Shown: in pieces, positions 57,201 through 64,000 of the stretch | How the letters are laid out: every line of letters begins with the position of its first letter | Numbering within the stretch: position 1 is the first letter of the stretch | Source of the DNA: Candidatus Kryptoniota bacterium | GTDB taxonomy: Bacteria > Bacteroidota > Ignavibacteria > Kryptoniales > JAKASW01 | DNA length: 64,000 nucleotides | NCBI GenBank assembly: GCA_036567965.1 | Contig: DATCTN010000026.1 | Location: 248,001 to 312,000, forward strand | Direction: 5' to 3' | The notes under the pieces: model-generated | Database searches by the model: none | The model's input: the letters and a program-made list of their open reading frames with translations, nothing else | Told to the model about the DNA's origin: nothing | Translations under genes and position numbers: made by a program

Positions 57201-57491
57201 ATGGCGCGTTCGTTAAAAAAAGGTGTGTTCGTCGATCCGAAACTTCTCAAGAAAGTGGAGGATCTGAACAAAAAGAACCAGAAGAAGGTGATCAAAACGT
57301 GGGCCCGTGACACGATGATCGTCCCGGATTTTGTGGGGCATACTTTTGCGGTTCATAACGGAAACAAATTCATACCGGTGTACATCATCGAGGCGATGGT
57401 TGGGCACAGGCTCGGGGAGTTTGCCGCAACACGCACCTTCAGGACGCATCCCGGTCTCAAATCAGAAAAAGCCGCGACGCCCGCAGAGTAA
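57201..57491 (+). CDS. rpsS: 30S ribosomal protein S19
   Basis: S19 pairs with S13 in the 30S head near the A site. The 96-residue product begins [19 protein letters not shown]. It has the family motif [30 protein letters not shown] and the [13 protein letters not shown] segment. It follows rplB after 13 bases. Confidence 0.97.
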   Translation: MARSLKKGVFVDPKLLKKVEDLNKKNQKKVIKTWARDTMIVPDFVGHTFAVHNGNKFIPVYIIEAMVGHRLGEFAATRTFRTHPGLKSEKAATPAE

Positions 57492-57504
57492 GGAGCCTTA
57501 ACAA

Positions 57505-57849
57505 ATGGAATCACGTGCTGTCGCAAAGTATATCGGTTCGTCTCCGAGAAAGATGAGATTGGTAGTAGATCTCATCCGCGGAAAGAGCGTCGGACAGGCG
57601 CTTTCAATTCTTCATTTTTCCCCGAAGCATGCATCGAAAGATGCGGAGAAGGCGCTGCGTTCTGCCGTCTCAAATATCATGAACCGGGAAGATGTCGGTA
57701 AGCTCGACGAAGAGAGCCTGTTCGTGAAGGAAATATTTGTTGACGGCGGACCGGCTGCGAAAAGAGTTTTGCCTGCACCCCAGGGACGCGCGTACAGGAT
57801 ACGAAAAAGAAGCAACCATATCACGGTTGTAGTGGCAACGAAAGAATGA
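57505..57849 (+). CDS. rplV: 50S ribosomal protein L22
   Basis: L22 lines the exit tunnel with a long beta-hairpin. The 114-residue protein has SSPRKMRLVVDLIRGKSVGQAL near the N-terminus and the hairpin region APQGRAYRIRKRSNHITVVV (about residues 91-110). The length is standard and the gap from rpsS is 13 bases. Confidence 0.97.
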   Translation: MESRAVAKYIGSSPRKMRLVVDLIRGKSVGQALSILHFSPKHASKDAEKALRSAVSNIMNREDVGKLDEESLFVKEIFVDGGPAAKRVLPAPQGRAYRIRKRSNHITVVVATKE

Positions 57850-57896
57850 AACGATGAGCTATCAGATGAAAGCAATCGTCTACAACGGAGGAACTT

Positions 57897-58538
57897 TTGG
57901 GACAAAAGACTAATCCTATCGGCTTCAGACTTGGCATTACACGCGACTGGGATTCGACCTGGTTCGAGCGAAAAGGATATTCCGCGCTTCTCACGGAAGA
58001 TGAAAGAGTGAGGAACTATCTGCGCAGTCGATTGAACAAGGCGGGAGTCTCCCGACTTGTAATCGAACGGAAAGGAAGCCAGATGACGGTCTCCATTCAC
58101 ACAAGCCGTCCCGGGATTGTCATAGGTAAAAGTGGAAAAGACGTGAATCAGCTTGAGGCCGAATTGAAGAAACTTACCGGACGGGAAGCTGTCAAAATAA
58201 AGACTTTTGAGATAAAACGCCCTGAACTCGATGCGTACCTGGTTGCCGAAAACATCGCAACTCAGCTCGAGGGAAGAATAAATTTCCGTCGTGCGATGAA
58301 GAACGCGATCACATCAGCTTCCAGGATGGGAGCAGAAGGTATCCGCGTCATGTGCGCGGGCCGGCTCGGCGGGTCGGAAATTGCCCGCACTGAACAGTAC
58401 CGCGAAGGAAGGGTCCCTCTTCACACGCTTCGCGCCGACATCGATTACGCCAGCGTGGCGGCCAGAACGATTTACGGCTTGATCGGCGTAAAGGTTTGGA
58501 TTTGCCGCGGCGAAGTTTACGGACCGCTGCCCAGATAA
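57897..58538 (+). CDS. rpsC: 30S ribosomal protein S3
   Basis: S3 lies at the mRNA entry channel and contributes helicase activity. The 213-residue product begins [19 protein letters not shown] after the initiator and has the KH domain sequence [20 protein letters not shown] (about residues 63-82), then the C-terminal domain with [21 protein letters not shown]. Start is TTG at 57897, after GGAGGA at four bases. Confidence 0.96.
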   Translation: MGQKTNPIGFRLGITRDWDSTWFERKGYSALLTEDERVRNYLRSRLNKAGVSRLVIERKGSQMTVSIHTSRPGIVIGKSGKDVNQLEAELKKLTGREAVKIKTFEIKRPELDAYLVAENIATQLEGRINFRRAMKNAITSASRMGAEGIRVMCAGRLGGSEIARTEQYREGRVPLHTLRADIDYASVAARTIYGLIGVKVWICRGEVYGPLPR

Positions 58539-58565
58539 TCATCCGACGGACAGGAGAACTTAGAA

Positions 58566-58985
58566 ATGTTAATGCCAAAGAGAGTTAAGTACAGAAAAAC
58601 CCAGAGGGGAAGGATGCGCGGCAAGGCCCTGCGGGGAAGCACCGTAGCATTCGGCGACTTCGGTCTGAAGGCGCTCGAGCCCGGGTGGATAACTGCACGG
58701 CAGATTGAAGCGGCGCGCGTCGCGCTGACAAGACAGATGAAACGCGACGGAAGAATCTGGATCAGGATATTTCCCGATAAGCCCGTGACAAAAAAGCCGG
58801 CCGAGACGAGAATGGGAAAAGGAAAAGGCATGCCCGAGTTCTGGGTCGCTGTCGTGAAACCGGGCAGAGTCATGTTCGAAGTCGGAGGAGTTGCAGGACC
58901 TCTCGCGCAAGCGGCACTCAGGCTTGCTGCTCACAAGCTCCCGATAAAAACGAAATTTGTCGTAAGAATGGATTACGAGGATTGA
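58566..58985 (+). CDS. rplP: 50S ribosomal protein L16
   Basis: L16 stabilises the A-site tRNA elbow. The 139-residue product starts [19 protein letters not shown] and has the arginine-rich region of the family plus the conserved [21 protein letters not shown] (about residues 79-99). An alternative ATG two codons in is possible. The gap to rpmC is four bases. Confidence 0.96.
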   Translation: MLMPKRVKYRKTQRGRMRGKALRGSTVAFGDFGLKALEPGWITARQIEAARVALTRQMKRDGRIWIRIFPDKPVTKKPAETRMGKGKGMPEFWVAVVKPGRVMFEVGGVAGPLAQAALRLAAHKLPIKTKFVVRMDYED

Positions 58986-58989
58986 GACA

Positions 58990-59235
58990 ATGATAAAGCC
59001 CCATGAAGTCCGTGCGCTGTCCGAGAAGGAAATCTCCCAGCGCATAAAGGATAACCTCGAGGCACTGGACAAGATCAAGTTTCAAAAAGCCGTCGGCGGT
59101 GAAGTCAAGAACCCGGTCCAGGTTCGGTTCTTGAAAAAGGAAATTGCCGAGATGAGAACAATTCTGAGGGAACGCGAGATTGAGGCGAAGAAAAATGCCG
59201 GCGCGGTCGAGACAAAGAAGAACGAGGGTAACTGA
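58990..59235 (+). CDS. rpmC: 50S ribosomal protein L29
   Basis: L29 is a small antiparallel helical protein at the tunnel exit. The 81-residue product is about 15 residues longer than usual, with a Lys/Glu-rich tail ([15 protein letters not shown]). The core pattern, [21 protein letters not shown], is normal. The stop shares a base with rpsQ (TGATG). Confidence 0.93.
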   Translation: MIKPHEVRALSEKEISQRIKDNLEALDKIKFQKAVGGEVKNPVQVRFLKKEIAEMRTILREREIEAKKNAGAVETKKNEGN

Positions 59236-59504
59236 TGGAAGCCACGGCTGAAAAAAGAAATCTGAGAAAGACCAGGATCGGAAAAGTGGTCAGCAACAAG
59301 ATGCAGAAATCGATCGTTGTGAGTATCGAGAGACTCGTTCCACATCCGATCTATAAGAAGTATTCGAAAAGGACGACAAAGCTGACAGCGCACGACGAGA
59401 AGAATGAAGCAAAGATCGGCGACATCGTAAGGATCATGGAAACCCGACCGCTGTCCAAGAGCAAGCGCTGGCGCCTTGTAGAAGTTGTCGAAAAAGCGAA
59501 ATAA
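59235..59504 (+). CDS. rpsQ: 30S ribosomal protein S17
   Basis: S17 binds the 16S rRNA 5' domain. The 89-residue OB-fold protein has the signature [32 protein letters not shown]-type core (about residues 12-43), [29 protein letters not shown], and short basic ends. Translation is coupled to rpmC by a one-base overlap. Confidence 0.96.
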   Translation: MEATAEKRNLRKTRIGKVVSNKMQKSIVVSIERLVPHPIYKKYSKRTTKLTAHDEKNEAKIGDIVRIMETRPLSKSKRWRLVEVVEKAK

Positions 59505-59518
59505 CGGAGGTTTAGAAA

Positions 59519-59887
59519 TTGATTCAGGAAGAGACCAATCTCGTTGTTGCTGACAACTCGGGCGCGAAGAAAGTTCGCTGCATAAGAGTGCTCGGTGGAC
59601 ATGACAGGCGTTATGCAGGACTCGGCGACTTGATCGTGGTCGCTGTGAAGCAGGCGATCCCCGGAGCCGAAGTGAAGAAAGGCGACGTGTCGCGAGCGGT
59701 CGTCGTCAGGACGAAGAAAGAATACAAGCGGTCCGACGGAACATTCATCCGGTTTGATGAAAATGCCGCGGTACTGTTGAACGCGCAGGGAGAGCCCCGC
59801 GGCACCAGAATATTCGGCCCCGTCGCGCGTGAGCTTCGAGATAAACAGTTCATGAAAATTGTTTCACTCGCCCCTGAAGTTCTTTAA
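59519..59887 (+). CDS. rplN: 50S ribosomal protein L14
   Basis: L14 lies at the subunit interface and takes part in intersubunit bridges. The 122-residue product has [19 protein letters not shown] (about residues 9-27), the typical loop [20 protein letters not shown] and the [15 protein letters not shown] motif near the end. Start is TTG at 59519 with GGAGG upstream. Confidence 0.96.
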   Translation: MIQEETNLVVADNSGAKKVRCIRVLGGHDRRYAGLGDLIVVAVKQAIPGAEVKKGDVSRAVVVRTKKEYKRSDGTFIRFDENAAVLLNAQGEPRGTRIFGPVARELRDKQFMKIVSLAPEVL

Positions 59888-59900
59888 GAAAGGTTTTGTA

Positions 59901-60221
59901 ATGCACGTCCATAAAAATGACATGGTATTGGTAATCAGTGGTAACTCGCGCGGGAAGACCGGCAAGGTACTCAGGGTGATCCCCGACAAACAGAGAGTTC
60001 TCGTCGAAGGCGTCAACGTGAGAAAGAAGCACACCCGCCCGACTGCCAAGATGCCCGCAGGCGGCATCCTGGAGAGAGAACTTCCGATCCACTCGTCGAC
60101 CGTGATGGTGATTTGTCCGAAGTGCAACAACGCAAGCCGCCTCGGGTACGCTACCGTCGCGGGATCGGGAGGACGGACGCAGAGAATGAGAGTCTGCAAA
60201 AACTGTAACGAAATGTTTTAA
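59901..60221 (+). CDS. rplX: 50S ribosomal protein L24
   Basis: L24 helps start 50S assembly. The start at ATG 59901 (107 aa) is preferred: it follows AAGAAAGG, and the upstream extension re-reads the end of rplN. The KOW motif GNSRGKTGKVLRVIPDKQRV is at about residues 13-32, and there is a C-terminal zinc-ribbon-like end with CPKC and CKNC pairs, as in many bacterial L24 proteins. Order rplN-rplX-rplE is canonical. Confidence 0.95.
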   Translation: MHVHKNDMVLVISGNSRGKTGKVLRVIPDKQRVLVEGVNVRKKHTRPTAKMPAGGILERELPIHSSTVMVICPKCNNASRLGYATVAGSGGRTQRMRVCKNCNEMF

Positions 60222-60233
60222 TCGGGTCTGAAC

Positions 60234-60926
60234 ATGGCCAAAGAGCAAAAAGTACAAACCGAACAAAAAGACAAAAAAGAGAAAAAAGAGAAGAAGGGCA
60301 AAGCCGAGGCTCAGGAGAAACATGTCCCCGAACCGCCGGAAGAAAAGGTGCCTCCCCGCCTGTACGAACAGTACAAGAAGGACCTGATCCCTTCGCTGAT
60401 GAAAAGGTTCGGCTATAAAAACACGATGCAGGTTCCGAAGCTGGAGAAGATTTCCATCAACTGCGGCGTCGGGGCGGCGACACAGGATCAGAAAATCCTC
60501 GAAACGGTCGTGCGTGAGCTTACGATCATTTCCGGCCAGAAGCCTTCTATCAGGAAATCCAAGAAGGCGATCTCAAACTTCAAGCTGCGCGAGAATATCC
60601 CGATCGGTTGCAAGGTGACTCTGCGAAAAGAGAAGATGTTCGAGTTCATGGACCGGTTGATCAGTCTCGCGATTCCCCGGGTGCGCGACTTCAGAGGCGT
60701 ACCGGACAAGTCGTTCGACGGTCGCGGTAATTACACGCTCGGGTTGAAGGAACAGATTATTTTCCCCGAGATAGATGTAGATAAGGTGGAAAGAATTTTC
60801 GGCATGGATATCACTTTCGTGACAACTGCCAAGACCGACGAGGAAGCGTACGAGTTGTTGAAAGGATTTGGAATGCCTTTCAGAAAACGTGAAGCGTCCG
60901 AAGGTGCCTTCGGATCGGCTGCCTAA
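60234..60926 (+). CDS. rplE: 50S ribosomal protein L5 with charged N-terminal extension
   Basis: L5 binds 5S rRNA and contacts P-site tRNA. The core (about residues 41-225) is normal: [39 protein letters not shown], the [19 protein letters not shown] loop, then [23 protein letters not shown]. The first about 40 residues are an extra Lys/Glu/Gln-rich stretch ([16 protein letters not shown]), giving 230 aa rather than about 180. No start inside this stretch with a better site is evident. Confidence 0.95.
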   Translation: MAKEQKVQTEQKDKKEKKEKKGKAEAQEKHVPEPPEEKVPPRLYEQYKKDLIPSLMKRFGYKNTMQVPKLEKISINCGVGAATQDQKILETVVRELTIISGQKPSIRKSKKAISNFKLRENIPIGCKVTLRKEKMFEFMDRLISLAIPRVRDFRGVPDKSFDGRGNYTLGLKEQIIFPEIDVDKVERIFGMDITFVTTAKTDEEAYELLKGFGMPFRKREASEGAFGSAA

Positions 60927-60944
60927 TTCGAAAGGAGTAACTGA

Positions 60945-61130
60945 GTGGCGCGTACAGCAATGATAGTTAAAGCCCGGCGGGCGCCTAAGTACAAAGTAAG
61001 GAAACATAATCGCTGCCAGATATGCGGACGTCCGAGAGCGTATTATCGCAAGTTCGGCGTTTGCCGCATCTGTTTCAGAAAGTTGGCCCTGGACGGATTG
61101 ATTCCGGGCATCAAGAAAGCAAGTTGGTAA
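60945..61130 (+). CDS. rpsN: 30S ribosomal protein S14, zinc-binding type Z
   Basis: S14 type Z of 61 aa. It has the zinc site CQICGRP (about residues 24-27) and [12 protein letters not shown] (about residues 37-43), which marks the short zinc-containing form rather than the zinc-independent long form. Start is GTG at 60945 with AAAGGAG before it. Confidence 0.96.
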   Translation: MARTAMIVKARRAPKYKVRKHNRCQICGRPRAYYRKFGVCRICFRKLALDGLIPGIKKASW

Positions 61131-61151
61131 TTTAATTAGGAGTGGAAGTCG

Positions 61152-61547
61152 ATGTCTATGACTGACCCAATCGCCGATTTTCTCACACAACTGAGGAATG
61201 CGGCAACTGCGCGCCACAGAAGAGTAGATGTGCCGGCGAGCAATTTGAAAAAAGCGATAACGAGAATTCTATTTGAGCAGCATTACATAGACAAGTATAC
61301 CGAGCTCGATACGACGTCTCAGGGAGTTATTAGAATCTATCTGAGGTATTTCAACGGCAAGCCGGTCCTTTCAGGATTGCGCCGGGTCTCGGTGCCGGGA
61401 CGCCGCGTGTATGCGGCGGCGGATGAGATGCCCCGCGTGTTGAACGGCCTCGGTGTCGCGATAGTCTCCACCAACCGCGGTGTCATGACAGACAAGGACG
61501 CCCGGCGCCTGAATGTCGGCGGCGAAGTAATCTGCTATATCTGGTAA
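61152..61547 (+). CDS. rpsH: 30S ribosomal protein S8
   Basis: S8 binds central 16S rRNA and represses the spc operon in some bacteria. The 131-residue product starts TDPIADFLTQLRNAATARHRRVD after two optional codons (ATG 61152 or 61158). Its C-terminal signature GLGVAIVSTNRGVMTDKDARRLNVGGEVICYIW is standard. It follows rpsN by 21 bases. Confidence 0.96.
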   Translation: MSMTDPIADFLTQLRNAATARHRRVDVPASNLKKAITRILFEQHYIDKYTELDTTSQGVIRIYLRYFNGKPVLSGLRRVSVPGRRVYAAADEMPRVLNGLGVAIVSTNRGVMTDKDARRLNVGGEVICYIW

Positions 61548-61564
61548 TCATAAGGAGTTTCTAA

Positions 61565-62110
61565 GTGTCACGCATAGGAAAAAAACCGGTCGCGATTCTG
61601 AAAGGAGTCACGGTTCAGGTTTCCGACGGTGTTCTCAAAGTGAAAGGCCCAAAGGGAGAACTTTCAGCCGTCCTTCATCACGACATCTCGATGGAGATCG
61701 GCGCGGAACAGGTTCAGGTCAAGGTCCAGGGCGGAGACAATTTCCATAACGCTCTGCACGGACTCTGGAGATCGCTTCTTAACAACATGGTCAACGGAGT
61801 CGTAAAAGGCTACGAGAAGAAACTTGAAATTGTCGGCGTAGGCTATCGTGCAGAGATGAAGGGACAAAATGTGCAGCTGGTCCTCGGCTTCTCTCACCCG
61901 ATCCTTTTCAAACCACCGCAGGGTGTCAAGATCGAGACGCCATCACCGACAAACATCACGATCTCCGGAACCGACAAGCAGCTCGTCGGCCAGATCGCGG
62001 CGAAAATAAGAATGTTCCGTCCGCCCGAACCCTATAAAGGCAAGGGTATCAAGTATGAGAATGAATACATCCGCCGTAAGGCCGGAAAAGCTGCAGCAGC
62101 GGCAAAGTAA
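61565..62110 (+). CDS. rplF: 50S ribosomal protein L6
   Basis: L6 lies near the factor-binding site. The 181-residue product has two related alpha/beta domains, the first with [20 protein letters not shown] and the second with [26 protein letters not shown], and the rRNA-binding signature [27 protein letters not shown]-like tail (about residues 148-175). Start is GTG at 61565. Confidence 0.97.
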   Translation: [181 protein letters not shown]

Positions 62111-62128
62111 AACTTCGAGGTTTTTGTA

Positions 62129-62500
62129 ATGGGACATCTTGAGCAAAAGAAAGAACGGCACGAAAGAGCAAGACGAGGACTCAGGAAAAGACTTGTCGGC
62201 ACTACTGAGCGGCCGCGGCTGATTGTCTACAGAAGTCTGAAACACATATACGGCGCGATCGTCGACGACACCGTCGGCAAGACACTTCTCCAGGTCTCCA
62301 GCCTCAACAAGGAAATTGCGGATCAGCTGAAAGCCGCAAAAGGCAAGACTGCTGTCAGTAAGCTTGTCGGTACCGCGCTGGCAAAGAAAGCGCTCGAGAA
62401 TAAAATACAGCAGGTTGTGTTCGACCGTGGAGGTCACCTGTACCATGGCCGGCTTAAGGCGTTCGCGGATGGCGCACGCGAAGGCGGACTCAAATTTTAA
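62129..62500 (+). CDS. rplR: 50S ribosomal protein L18
   Basis: L18 carries 5S rRNA into the 50S subunit. The 123-residue product has the basic N-terminus RHERARRGLRKRLVGTTERPRL, the VYRSLKHIYGAIVDD segment and the C-terminal VFDRGGHLYHGRLKAFADGAREGGL. The gap to rpsE is 14 bases. Confidence 0.96.
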   Translation: MGHLEQKKERHERARRGLRKRLVGTTERPRLIVYRSLKHIYGAIVDDTVGKTLLQVSSLNKEIADQLKAAKGKTAVSKLVGTALAKKALENKIQQVVFDRGGHLYHGRLKAFADGAREGGLKF

Positions 62501-62514
62501 AAGGTATCTGAGAG

Positions 62515-63087
62515 ATGAAACTAAAAGACCTGAAGAACGCAGAGAGAATCAAACCGGACCAGACGGAACTCAAAGAGAAACTGGTCCACATAAACCGAGT
62601 CGCAAAGGTTGTTAAGGGCGGACGCAGGTTCAGCTTCAACGCCATCGTCGTTGTCGGCGACAGCAAAGGGAACGTCGGGATCGGACTCGGCAAAGCGAAC
62701 GAGGTCAACGACGCGATCAGCAAGGGCGTCGATGACGCGAAGAAGAATGTTGTACATGTCGCTATTTTGCGAGGGACCGTTCCGCATTCCATAGTCGGAA
62801 AATTCGGAGCGGCAAAGGTTCTCCTGAAACCTGCAACACCGGGCACCGGTGTGATTGCGGGCGGTGGAGTTCGCGCGGTACTGGAATCCGCAGGAGTCCA
62901 GGACGTGCTCACAAAATCTATGGGCTCGTCAAATCCTCATAACGTAGTAAAAGCCACGATGCGAGCTCTCCTTGCTCTCAATGATGCGCACATGGTTTCC
63001 CGCAAAAGAGGAATGCAGACTCACGAACTTTTCGACACAGGAAGCGGCGACGCCAATCCCGGCAGCGAGACACAGGTGCCGAAATGA
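62515..63087 (+). CDS. rpsE: 30S ribosomal protein S5
   Basis: S5 lies near the decoding region and mRNA entry. The 190-residue protein has the N-terminal dsRNA-binding-like domain ([26 protein letters not shown], about residues 24-49), [14 protein letters not shown], and the conserved [35 protein letters not shown] region. Its stop overlaps the rpmD start at ATGA. Confidence 0.97.
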   Translation: MKLKDLKNAERIKPDQTELKEKLVHINRVAKVVKGGRRFSFNAIVVVGDSKGNVGIGLGKANEVNDAISKGVDDAKKNVVHVAILRGTVPHSIVGKFGAAKVLLKPATPGTGVIAGGGVRAVLESAGVQDVLTKSMGSSNPHNVVKATMRALLALNDAHMVSRKRGMQTHELFDTGSGDANPGSETQVPK

Positions 63088-63272
63088 AATCAGGCAAGAA
63101 GATTAAGATCACTCAGATAGCAAGCACGATCGACAGACCCGAGCCTCAGAAGCTGACGATCAAAGCGCTCGGTCTTGGGAAGATCAGGAGAACGGTTGTT
63201 AAGCTGGATACGCCTCAGATCAGAGGAATGATCGCGAAAGTTCAACATCTGGTCCGCGTCGACGAGGCATAG
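63084..63272 (+). CDS. rpmD: 50S ribosomal protein L30
   Basis: L30 of 62 aa. The family pattern [32 protein letters not shown] and the closing [14 protein letters not shown] are visible. The N-terminal strand follows directly from a start that overlaps rpsE by four bases, so translation is coupled. Confidence 0.95.
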   Translation: MKSGKKIKITQIASTIDRPEPQKLTIKALGLGKIRRTVVKLDTPQIRGMIAKVQHLVRVDEA

Positions 63273-63283
63273 GAGATATTGAA

Positions 63284-63748
63284 ATGAATATTCTTGGTAA
63301 TCTGAAATATGCCCCCGGGGCGCGAAAGAAAGTAAAGCGTCTCGGACGCGGTGTCGGATCTGGCCACGGTAAAACGGCCGGCAAAGGCCACAAAGGGCAA
63401 CGTTCGCGTTCGGGCGACCAGCAACGTCCGTGGTTTGAGGGCGGCCAGATGCCGCTCAACCGCCGAATTCCTAAATTTGGCTTCCACAGCCCCTTTCGGG
63501 TCGAGTTTCAGGTAGTGAATGTGTCCACTCTTGGAAAGCTCGCTGAAGCGGGCAAGCTGACAGGCGGAGTCGTCACTCCCGAAATTCTTTACAAGGTCGG
63601 AGCTGTCTCGAAGAAACTGCAGCCGGTAAAGATTCTCGGCGACGGAGCGTTGACGGCAAAACTTGACGTCACGGCAAATGCGTTCAGTGCCTCGGCACTG
63701 GAAAAAATAAAAGCAGCAGGCGGCACAGGAAAAACACTCGAGTCATAA
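63284..63748 (+). CDS. rplO: 50S ribosomal protein L15
   Basis: L15 is a late-assembly protein with a long glycine-rich N-terminal extension into the 50S. The 154-residue product has LKYAPGARKKVKRLGRGVGSGHGKTAGKGHKGQ (positions about 6-38) and the globular domain ending GTGKTLES. It lies three bases before secY. Confidence 0.96.
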   Translation: MNILGNLKYAPGARKKVKRLGRGVGSGHGKTAGKGHKGQRSRSGDQQRPWFEGGQMPLNRRIPKFGFHSPFRVEFQVVNVSTLGKLAEAGKLTGGVVTPEILYKVGAVSKKLQPVKILGDGALTAKLDVTANAFSASALEKIKAAGGTGKTLES

Positions 63749-63751
63749 GAA

Positions 63752-64000
63752 ATGTCGAGATTAACTGAAAGTCTAAGAAATATTTTCAAGGTAGAGGACC
63801 TCCGGAAGCGGATCCTCTACAGCGCGGGCTTACTTATTGTGGTGCGCGTGGGAGCGCACATAACTCTGCCGGGAGTCGATGCTTCATTGCTTGCCCAGGC
63901 GGTAAGAAGTCAGGCGCAAAATACGCTCTTCGGTCTGTACGACCTGTTCGCGGGCGGTGCTTTCCAGAATGCGGCCGTATTCGCACTCGGAATAATGCCG
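63752..64000 (+). CDS. secY: Preprotein translocase subunit SecY (5' part, cut by window end)
   Basis: The first 83 codons of secY; no stop occurs before the window ends. It begins MSRLTESLRNIFKVEDLRKR and continues to the first transmembrane segment and the following loop, ILYSAGLLIVVRVGAHITLPG, as in SecY. SecY forms the channel of the Sec translocon. It follows rplO after three bases in the usual spc-operon position. Confidence 0.93.
   Translation, partial: MSRLTESLRNIFKVEDLRKRILYSAGLLIVVRVGAHITLPGVDASLLAQAVRSQAQNTLFGLYDLFAGGAFQNAAVFALGIMP

Overview
The window looks like a chromosomal segment of a Gram-negative bacterium of the FCB superphylum, most likely an Ignavibacteria/Chlorobi/Bacteroidota-related lineage. 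The clearest evidence is two very large exported proteins that end in type IX secretion (T9SS) C-terminal sorting domains with the NYPNPFNP signature typical of that group. In agreement, the candidate promoters have a TTG at -35 and TAnnTTT or similar at -10, and TTG start codons are common. The GC content is roughly balanced and I see no insertion sequence, prophage, CRISPR array or integrase.

Layout. (1) 1-4746: the end of a probable envelope protein, then minus-strand genes for an ABC ATPase, an APC amino-acid permease, and a small EthD-fold protein coupled to a crotonase with a C-terminal zinc ribbon. (2) 4892-9460: a complex I operon, nuoABCDEF, which stops after nuoF. (3) 9583-13059: a tightly packed plus-strand operon (dUTPase, polysaccharide deacetylase, AI-2E-family membrane protein, short RsmI, small lipoprotein) that converges on a long RecQ helicase gene (13034-15637, minus). 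(4) 16050-33571: six co-directional genes for exported or membrane proteins: a T9SS beta-helix/dockerin/cohesin protein of 1840 aa, a T9SS triple-cohesin/Fn3 protein, a secreted TPR-caspase, an LPP20/CsgG-like/DUF4384 protein, a CHASE2 adenylate cyclase and an SH3-M48 metalloprotease. (5) 33724-37398: a minus-strand pair (membrane polyferredoxin and Tat-exported DUF362 protein) and an S33 aminopeptidase-like hydrolase. (6) 37586-64000: tRNA-Thr, Tyr, Gly, Thr, rpmG, tRNA-Trp, secE, nusG, rplKAJL, rpoBC, then after a terminator rpsL, rpsG, fusA, tuf and the S10/spc ribosomal protein cluster up to a truncated secY.

The housekeeping part is a textbook translation/transcription supercluster. Its tRNA order (Thr-TGT, Tyr-GTA, Gly-TCC, Thr-GGT) matches E. 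coli thrU-tyrU-glyT-thrT, but rpmG and tRNA-Trp stand where tufB sits in E. coli.

The most interesting part is region 4. Upstream, a surface protein with a dockerin-like module sits next to a surface protein with three cohesin-like modules, separated by a long composite hairpin; this suggests a T9SS-displayed cohesin-dockerin assembly. Downstream, a periplasmic caspase-like protease, a DUF4384/CsgG-like protein, a CHASE2 cyclase and a periplasmic M48 protease form an apparent envelope sensing and proteolysis cassette. The family assignments are read from motifs; the joint function is inference. Other points worth checking are three TTGA stop/start overlaps that force TTG initiation, RNA hairpins in the rplJ leader and in the rplL-rpoB and rpoB-rpoC spacers, and the truncated nuo operon.
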